Source: Zygnema cylindricum
Lineage: Eukaryota > Streptophyta > Zygnematophyceae > Zygnematales > Zygnemataceae
NCBI GenBank assembly: GCA_037447655.1
Contig: JBBHKE010000281.1
Span: forward strand, 1 to 64,000
DNA length: 64,000 bases
Reading direction: 5' to 3'
Notes under the pieces: generated by a model
What the model was told of the DNA's origin: nothing
Databases searched by the model: none
The model's input: the letters and a program-made list of their open reading frames with translations, nothing else
Part shown: in pieces, positions 57,901 through 64,000 of the stretch
How the letters are laid out: each line of letters starts with the position of its first letter
Position numbering within the stretch: the stretch's first letter is position 1
Made by a program: the position numbers and the translations under genes

Positions 57901-60402
57901 AATAAGGTAAAAAAAACAACAGAATTAAAATGCAGATATTTTGCTTTGTTAAAACACCTTTCACACACGTGACTGGGAAAAAGATCTATCTGTTTTGCAA
58001 AGTTATAAGTGATTGTTTTGCAGAGCTATAATTGATACTTACTTGAACAGACGCATGATATTTCCACATTTTAACAGATATTTCTGGCCTCTAATGACAT
58101 TTTTAATGTTTGGTATGTAAGTGTCGCTGAAGGTAACGGTGATATTGCAATTGATTTTCAAAGACATAAATCTTTCTACTTCAGACCCTTGCTACAAATA
58201 ATTGATTTTTTTCTGACAACTTGTCTAGTCCAAGAATCACAGAAACATCGTTTAGCTCTTTGAAACCGGCCGATAAAGTTCAAGCTTTATTGTTTCTATC
58301 TTTTTTTTTTCCAATCATTTTTTTCATTTACATGGTGTAAATCCAGGAATTTGGCAAATGTGGATACACTTGCGGTGACGAAAGCCATTTCGCTGATGGA
58401 GAAGAGCCATCCTTTTGTTCACTCAAACTATGGCATCCTCCTTCTACAGATACAAAAAGAAAATCAGACATTGTCTCATCTGATGGCCATCTCTATAAAT
58501 GCACAACACACGCATCAGGAGGGAAATGTCATCTTGTTTTCGTCCTGGACGAATCAACTTCCATGGCGGGAGATCCATGGAGACAATTACAGACAGCTGT
58601 GGATGGGTTTGTTGTTTCAAGGCTAAGGGAAGGACAAACTTCTGATATTATCTCCATTATTCAGTATGCTTCCAAGGCAAGAATTACAGCCGATGCAGCC
58701 CTTATCACAGGCCAAAAACATCGGAACCTTGTTCGTAAAGGAAGGGGTACCAATTTTGCTGTGGCTTTGAAAACAGCTGCTGATATCTTTGACAGGAGCT
58801 CCATATTGTATCCATTTTACCAGCCTATGTTGCTGTTCCTTTCAGACGGACGAAGTAATTCGGACGATGATGGAATGTATGAAATGAGGCGGTTGAAGTT
58901 AGACTTTGATGACAAAATCTTGTGCTATACAGTTGCCTTTGGCAAAAAAGCGAATGTAGAAACTCTGGAACATTTGGCTTTCTTCGGAGGTGGTGAATTT
59001 ATACAGTCAATGAATGGAATAGAATTGGAAGGCTCATTGGTGGAAGTGGCTTCCAACTTAAAAAATAAAATCGCTTTGATGGCGGCGCAGGTGAGTTCAT
59101 GAAATCACTCCACTGAGGTGATTTGCCCGAGTCTATGTTTCAGCTTGGTTTAAACAGCTTAGGTTGACAATACAGTTTGATAAGGCTCGATATTGCCGGA
59201 GGCTTTTTTGACCGCAATTGAAATGTAGGTTTTGACATTTCACCAGTCATAGTCATTAGTCTTGTCTGCACTATTCGAAAGAAATATATGCAATGGTGAA
59301 CTACCAGAAATCAAAATATTTTAGGATTAATGTCAGCCAAACCTTATCCACGGACGTTACATATGAAAGGTCTGCCACTGTATTTTTTTCTCCTAGTGGA
59401 CTTGGGAAGGAATGGTTCTGCTAGAGGCATCAGAGGAGGTTATTGGAAGGAGGATGTAGAGATGTCCTGCAATTGGATTGAGATTAACCTGAGTTATCAG
59501 AGAAAGTAGCCAGCTAAAGATTTTGATCGGAAATACTTTTATCTCTTCGATAAAAATTTAGGTTGTACTTGTGTTTTTTAACTTCTGAAAAACTGGTACA
59601 TTCCGCAGGGGAAGGATTATCAGGAACGTTTAAGCAACAAGCCCCATACTGTAGTTGTGAGTACTACTATTCAAAAAGCTTGTTTTAGTTCTCGTTTATG
59701 TGGGACTTATGCATGTCATTAAGCATATCTTTCAAGTCTTTATCCCTTTTCCATGCTAAACATGCAAGTTTCTTGTATCTGTTTGAATATGGACTTTTTT
59801 TATTGCTCTAATTTTCTAGAAGCCAAAATGTTTCATCAGAAGCATCCTTATCTAACAAAATCGGTATGCATTTTGGTGTTGTTGATTCTGATGTACTTTT
59901 TCGATAACTTTGACAACATCAGATCACAGCAGGTTTTCAAATATTTTCTTTGCTGGTAGAGAGAAACTAATCATGTTTTTTTAAAGACTTGTTGCAGCAT
60001 GAGCAAGTCCACAAAATTGAAGAACAGAAGAGTGCTGAAAATGAGGACTCTTATCGCGAGGAGATGAAAGCTGCCATTGCTGCTTTGCGCAAACGTTCAA
60101 AAACTATGGAAAAATTCCTTGCAGAAATTGGATTTCCGGTAAATTCAACGACCCTAATTTTTGCCAGTTGTCGCAAGAAAAATCTGAATTATTTTTTAAG
60201 GATTTCTAAATAATCTTTATTGTCGTGGATCTTTCATGCGCAGGTAAACCCAGGCCAAGTCAGCACTGCCCTAAAGGCTGCTAAGAAAAAGTATCATCCT
60301 GACAGGAATAAGTTTGCTCCAATGGAAGATAGAGTGTATGGTGAGGAGGTCACGAAAGTCCTTAACGAGCCTAGATTTGGGATTTATGCCCATCATAACT
60401 AA
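48847..60402 (+). CDS. Giant VLIG/URGCP-like GTPase with Cys-rich cluster, VWA and J-like C-terminus
   Basis: Thirteen exons placed by GT-AG and phase: 48847-48992, 49526-49883, 50209-50502, 50685-53782, 54581-54762, 55046-55322, 55929-56150, 56511-56741, 57136-57429, 58347-59090, 59609-59656, 59998-60138, 60244-60402 (TAA). The protein is about 2064 residues if one frame break at 52250-52256 is bridged. Regions: 1-266 unknown N-terminus; about 340-700 beta-rich, propeller-like; GTPase with G1 GKQSTGKS (899-906), RCTDG switch, DFEG (949-952), NKD (1018-1020); about 1300-1700 Cys/His cluster; VWA with DESTS (1769), GTN and SDG metal-site residues; coiled coil; J-like KKKYHPDRN at the end. No signal peptide or membrane span, so probably cytosolic. 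VLIG relatives in vertebrates are interferon-induced; the role here is unknown. Confidence 0.85.
49526..49883 (+). CDS. Giant GTPase exon 2: unknown N-terminal domain
   Basis: 119 codons between TTGCAG| and CAACAG|GTGAGC: YGVFGHKNTVRKFLQGLG, GMYAFISTS, IYMVVWPKEDAFD. Unknown fold. Selection for coding is suggested by frame retention compared with the broken duplicate at 45172. Confidence 0.82.
50209..50502 (+). CDS. Giant GTPase exon 3
   Basis: 98 codons between TTTGCAG| and AAC|GTGAGT: FVCLDETCARTFPKDRK, GYILPIGGAAVLIGNG. Unknown function; beta-rich. Confidence 0.82.
50685..53782 (+). CDS. Giant GTPase exon 4: propeller-like region and G domain, with frame break
   Basis: Largest exon, GTGGCAG| to AAA|GTAAGT. 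The first frame (to the stop at 52287-52289) encodes a charged, helical start, then repeated beta-strand-like segments (VSIFSMRDGTRC, VVYSLNGKF, LLDCGNRIQFYDV) typical of WD-like propellers. The second frame (from 52256) encodes the GTPase: VLVISSMGKQSTGKSYTLN, RCTDGCWM, VLDFEGLGSF, IINKDVPSRD. The join falls on A AAA AAC at 52250-52256; a -1 step there makes a continuous protein. Confidence 0.85.
52250..52256 (+). promoter_or_regulatory. A AAA AAC heptamer at the frame break
   Basis: In the upstream frame the heptamer is read xxA AAA AAC, the canonical -1 slippery arrangement. A -1 step continues as CCT TTG GGA, exactly the GTPase frame. A homopolymer indel (A6 for A7) would have the same effect. 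The sequence after it shows only a weak short hairpin. Confidence 0.4.
54581..57429 (+). CDS. Giant GTPase exons 5-9: Cys/His-rich cluster
   Basis: Five exons encode spaced Cys and His with a recurring pattern: SCKGNHRCKELCSFC, KICGDKMGHPGEHDC, HTCDHPCDLKGSLNC, HLCGQKCSAFGC, HFCGKDHLCSEPCKS, CDQRCPTCLYFCEKPFGHPGRH. The CxxxC...GHPG.H pattern resembles NF-X1-like zinc-binding repeats, so several metal sites are likely. Similar Cys-rich parts are found next to GTPase and VWA domains in some giant eukaryotic proteins (from memory, not searched). Introns lie between repeats, suggesting exon-wise duplication. Confidence 0.78.
58347..59090 (+). CDS. Giant GTPase exon 10: von Willebrand A domain
   Basis: 248 codons. 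After the last Cys pairs (KCGYTCGDESH) it reads CHLVFVLDESTSMAGDPW. The MIDAS residues are DESTS, the Thr of RKGRGTNF, and the Asp of FLSDGRSN. Intracellular VWA domains usually mediate assembly in multiprotein or AAA/GTPase systems, so a scaffolding role is plausible. Confidence 0.9.
59609..60402 (+). CDS. Giant GTPase exons 11-13: coiled coil and J-like C-terminus
   Basis: Exons of 48, 141 and 159 bases. Exon 12 is helical and charged (IEEQKSAENEDSYREEMKAA). Exon 13 holds KAAKKKYHPDRNKF, the HPD motif of J domains, then VTKVLNE and a stop. HPD stimulates Hsp70 ATPase in true J proteins. This stretch is about 65 residues and lacks an obvious helix I sequence match, so auxilin-like or degenerate J function is only probable. 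Confidence 0.75.
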
Positions 60403-61352
60403 CTTCCTGTAAAGTTCCAGTGAGACCAGTAGTTTCGAGTTCCGTGGGTCATGTTCAAAATTTGCACATTACAAAGTTATTTATAGCTGAATGTTATATT
60501 TTGTAAGGAGTAAGCTATACAGTGAATCGTCGTCAGTGTCAAAATATTAGTGGCGTGCGGGATTACTGTTCCAGATGATTAGACTGACTTTGAACGATGT
60601 CACAAAAAAATAGCGTTTAAGAAAAAACGATGCATCATTGACACTCGAAGTTTAAGTGGTAAGATTTAAAAGTACGGAAGTGTCATTAACGCTGATGACA
60701 GTTGACGGTGCATCCGCTAAGTATTTAGGATATATATTTAGGATATGGATAGGTGATTGGGTGTGGAAGTAATGGATGACTGGGAATCTATATGTTATAT
60801 TTCTGTTCTTTTTTGTTTCAATATCTACCTTTGAATTACTTGCCGTAAATTGATTTTTGGTGCGTTTCTTCAGTAGAAATGACATGGACTTCCTCTGCCA
60901 TTTCACGATTATAACACTGGTCATACTTCAGTTTCACGGACTTTCACCGATTTCACCGAGCCGACAGATGGGTCTTTCTGTTAGGATCAAGGTTGTAATC
61001 GGCCGTCGCGGTCTGTCGCGCGGCCAGTTAGTTTGGCGTTACATGAAGATAGTGGTAGTCTAGTTTGTCGTTTTCTTTAAGTGGGTGGTCTTGTTGGTTT
61101 GGCGTCATTATATCTCGTAGATCGTTTCGTAGATTCCTGGCCTCGCGTAGATTTGGTTTTGCGACCACCAGGTATTGTGTTGTTTGGAGTGTACGGTTTT
61201 CTTTGTAGCTGTACGGTTTAGATCTACGTTTGGTTAATTGTTTTATGAAGTTTCGCGTATAGGCGCGATTTGATTGGTAGGCGCTTCGTGCGCACTTTAT
61301 GTTTGGTTTGGTTTTTTGTTTGTTTGATACAGTGAGGTTACGTTTGGTAGTA
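60403..61352. other. Intergenic, convergent gene ends
   Basis: No gene seen. It should hold 3' UTRs of the plus-strand GTPase and the minus-strand module gene. A weak inverted pair at about 60519-60713 (CAGTGAATCGTCGTCAGTG / GCTGATGACAGTTGACGGTG) may be a decayed MITE. 61000-61340 is G/T-rich. Confidence 0.4.
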
Positions 61353-62024
61353 CTATATACTGCAGCTTAACAGGGAGGGAAAACTTAATCTTTTATGGGA
61401 GAAAATTGTCCATGAAATATATTGGCTTTTGTGGGCAGCTCTCTCTCTCGTGTGAATTTTTTTTTTAATGCTTCCGCTGTAATCTTGCACTCTGAATTTT
61501 GTGTTAGATCCTATCACTTTCAATTTTCCAATGCATGATACTCTTATCGGTCCGCCATCTTTCTGGAGTGCTACTGGTCCGTACCAATTTTCTGGCAAGG
61601 AGGAAGCCATTAAGCCGATGAATTGTCGCATCTCCATGGAAACACACCTATGGGATATATCTCCCTCTACACGTCCTCCTGCCTTCATCAACTTCATAAA
61701 TTTCGATTCTTTGTATGCGCACTTTTCTGTTGGAAAAGTTTTGCAGCTCTCCAATTCAAAAATGGGTCTACGCCAATGGAACACACGAAATTCTTCCACT
61801 TTAGAAATATTAGTTAAACCATTGTCCATTTCGATGCAGAACCTGACCTTCTTTTTTATTCCGTTTTCTAAACTGACAGTCGCGCGAATTTTTATAGTTG
61901 TCTTCTCTGGAACTCCCGCTAATTTTTTTGCCATCGGAGAGTTTCCCACCAATTCTAAAGCTGTAAAAATATGGGGCGTGGCGGCAAAAATATGGGGCGC
62001 GACACTTATCAAGAAAGGATCCAT
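61353..62024 (-). CDS. Unknown single-module protein related to 35040-36515
   Basis: 223 codons, ATG at 62024, stop at 61353. An N-terminal stretch (APHIFAATPHIF, NSPMAKKLAG) precedes one copy of the module: ISKVEEFRVFHWRRPIFELE, TFPTEKCAYKES, CVSMEMRQFIGLMASSLPEN, then WYGPVAL. The C-terminus is basic and low in similarity. It matches the N-terminal part of the 35-kb gene nearly residue for residue (VEEFRVFHWRRPI, TFPTEKCAYKES) but here the frame continues without a shift. No known domain recognised. Confidence 0.65.
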   Translation of the reverse strand: MDPFLISVAPHIFAATPHIFTALELVGNSPMAKKLAGVPEKTTIKIRATVSLENGIKKKVRFCIEMDNGLTNISKVEEFRVFHWRRPIFELESCKTFPTEKCAYKESKFMKLMKAGGRVEGDISHRCVSMEMRQFIGLMASSLPENWYGPVALQKDGGPIRVSCIGKLKVIGSNTKFRVQDYSGSIKKKIHTRERAAHKSQYISWTIFSHKRLSFPSLLSCSI

Positions 62025-63402
62025 TGAGCAGAAATGCTCAAATTGTTGGGAGTGATAGTAGAAACAAAATGGAAGAAAAGTAAGAGGTATTCACTAAGCT
62101 TTCAACAGGCTTTACAGTCTTGACATGTTCTGCTGAAGAAGTTTATGTTCAGCTTTGAGGAAGTACCTAAAATGCCGGGTGTTCAACCATCCACAAAATA
62201 ACATCACGTTCACGTTGACCCTTCGTTCTAAAGCGCGTAAAATGAGGTTGACCTGTCACTGTTCACACCTGTCCACAAAATAGCAAAAGAATTCACGAGA
62301 AACATTGACGATCGCATTACTACTAGGCGGGATTTCCATCGGGAGATGCCTGCAGTTGTTAGTGTTGTGTATCGTAAATTGCCTTATTGGGTTAAATTCG
62401 ATATTCGATATACGTAATAACGAACGGTAAGAGGGCCCAATATATCTCTCCGGGACCAGCAAAAATTATGGCTATATATTTGGTGGGAGGTGAGGGTCCT
62501 TACATCTTCAGTATGTAAACTAAGTACCAAAAAAACGTTGGAATGGCTTCCCCCGTGTAATTTTTTTGACGAACCAACATAAGGATGTATAACGGTAATT
62601 ATAGACCCGATATATCATAATTTAATCGCGGTATTAGCCTTATCAATATATCAATCCTATATTTCAATTATCGTTAGGTCAAAACATATAAATATTGTAT
62701 ATGGACAACTTTGCTTGCTTAAACATTTAGGATGAGTCGCCCTCAGGTGGTGCTTGTAATCAAGATCACGTATACGAGTTTACTGTGGTACAGTACCACG
62801 TAGGTTAAGGTTTAGATAATCGTCAATTAATATTCTGAGGATGGCTCGCCATTAGGTGGTGCTGAAAACCGGAGTCGGCCATTTCGGGTAACCAAGAGAA
62901 GACTTGGGACCACGGACGTCCAATCCAGCAAAGGAAACTCAGATCCAAACTCAGATTCGTCACGTAATGCATGAAATTAGAAATGATAAGAGAGGGAGAG
63001 AGGAATAGGCATTCACATGTAAAACAAGGTAGAGGAGGCTTTTCGAAATCCATTATAAAATAGGATGAATACAAATTGTAACTATAAACGATTTTGTCCC
63101 TATCAATAGAGCCATGTCTTTTTCCTTGCCTCTGTCAATGATGATCTACCTTCGCAAGAAACGAACTACTTAAGCCTAAGAGCAAGCAAAGAATCTAACT
63201 GGCAGTTTAATGACTAAATGTCATGTGTCTAATCTGACAAGCCTACAATAATGCACCTACAATAATGCACCAGAGGCGTTGACACACAAACCCACCCGAA
63301 ATAGTGTACCCTAAATATCGCGGGTCAAACTAGGTACGATTCAATTTCGTGTGAAGCCGAAATCGGCTAAGTACTGAATCGGAATAATTGCCCAGAGTTG
63401 CA
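62025..63402. other. Spacer
   Basis: No gene recognised. A short direct repeat (GATG.GTCGCC.T.AGGTGGTGCT) occurs at about 62732 and 62839. The region may be remnants of the copia element that follows. Confidence 0.4.
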
Positions 63403-64000
63403 CTAAAAACAACACTCCCACTCGATTCTGCGGCAATTTCTTCGTAGCTTTGACTGGGACCATAGTTGCCCGCGAACCTTTCCGTGAAATGCGATGAAGT
63501 CTCCAACAATCAAATCCCAACGGCGCGTGATAGAATCGCGCCGTACATATCTAAAACTTTTGTACTTCGACGTTACTTCCATAAAGGTAAGTTTCGTCGT
63601 CGTCTGCATCGTTTTCTTTGTCCGACATGTAATAGAAGGCCACCGCTTCCGTTGAGTGTTACCCCTGATAAAGTGGTACCTCATAGAGATATATTTCGTT
63701 TTTTTATCAGTGCTAGGTAGCTCTGACTGTCTGTGTAAATTAGAGTTTTCCTTGATTGTATAAACCCAAGCTCGTTTAGGTATCCCTTTAACCATAAAAC
63801 CTCCTTTACTGTGGTAGCCGCCACCATGTACTCTGCTTCCATTGTGGAAAGGGGGACAGTCTTCAAGAACTTCCAACTCCGGCTCACGCTTCCATCGATG
63901 ATGCTACAGAGGTATCAGGTCATCGTTTTTTGGCTGCTTAAGTCCCCTCCCCAGTCAGCATCAGTAAATGCATGTATCTCAATGTTGTCATGTTTTCCAC
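63403..64000 (-). pseudogene. Copia RNase H remnant, cut by window end
   Basis: Minus strand: FTDADWGGDLSSQKTMT, then an in-frame stop, SWKFLKTVPLSTMEAEYMVA, ATTVKEVLWLKGYLNELGF, IYTDSQSYLALIKKR, and in the next frame YISMRYHFIRG. These are the classical copia RNase H blocks (DADWAGD, STAEAEY, D.QSA, KHID.RYHF) with mutations and one frame change. RT would lie beyond 64000. Confidence 0.88.

Overview
The window looks like the nuclear genome of a streptophyte plant, either an early-diverging land plant or a charophyte alga. The evidence is spliced genes with GT-AG introns, AT-rich introns and spacers, several Ty1/copia families (one with a plant-like initiator-Met primer site), and many small terminal-inverted-repeat (TIR) elements. 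The species cannot be fixed from sequence alone. There is one 10-base N gap, at 22765-22774. No rRNA, CRISPR array or bona fide tRNA gene was seen. Layout: (1) 0.9-9.2 kb, minus strand: a spliced nonribosomal-peptide-synthetase-like gene whose seven exons join in frame by hand. Its order is C-terminal half of a condensation domain, adenylation domain, carrier domain, complete terminal condensation domain. (2) 9.2-13.9 kb: AT-rich spacer with mariner-like MITEs, another TIR element holding a perfect 50-bp palindrome, and no convincing gene. (3) 13.9-34.3 kb: nested, mostly decayed copia retrotransposons, mainly on the minus strand, with LTR, gag, protease, integrase, RT and RNase H remnants. 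The LTRs carry two recurring features: a tRNA-like A-box/B-box segment and an inverted repeat around GTAC. (4) 35.0-36.5 kb, minus: an unknown gene built from about three repeats of a roughly 150-residue module. A second gene with the same module lies at 61.35-62.02 kb, minus. (5) 37.0-43.9 kb: nested TIR elements, some with exact target-site duplications (PIF/Harbinger-like with TWA, mariner-like with TA), plus a 62-bp tandem repeat. (6) 44.4-46.9 kb: a broken 5' duplicate of the next gene, split by a 1189-bp solo LTR with a perfect 5-bp duplication. (7) 48.8-60.4 kb, plus strand: a 13-exon gene for a predicted protein of about 2060 residues. It has a novel N-terminus, a possible beta-propeller-like region, a VLIG/URGCP-like GTPase, a Cys/His-rich cluster, a von Willebrand A domain and a short J-domain-like C-terminus. 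Its frame is broken once, exactly at an A AAA AAC heptamer. (8) 62-64 kb: spacer, then another copia RNase H remnant running off the end. The two large genes are unrelated in mechanism. The first points to specialised peptide or amino-acid metabolism. The second resembles giant GTPases that are linked to immunity in vertebrates, but a defence role here is only inference.
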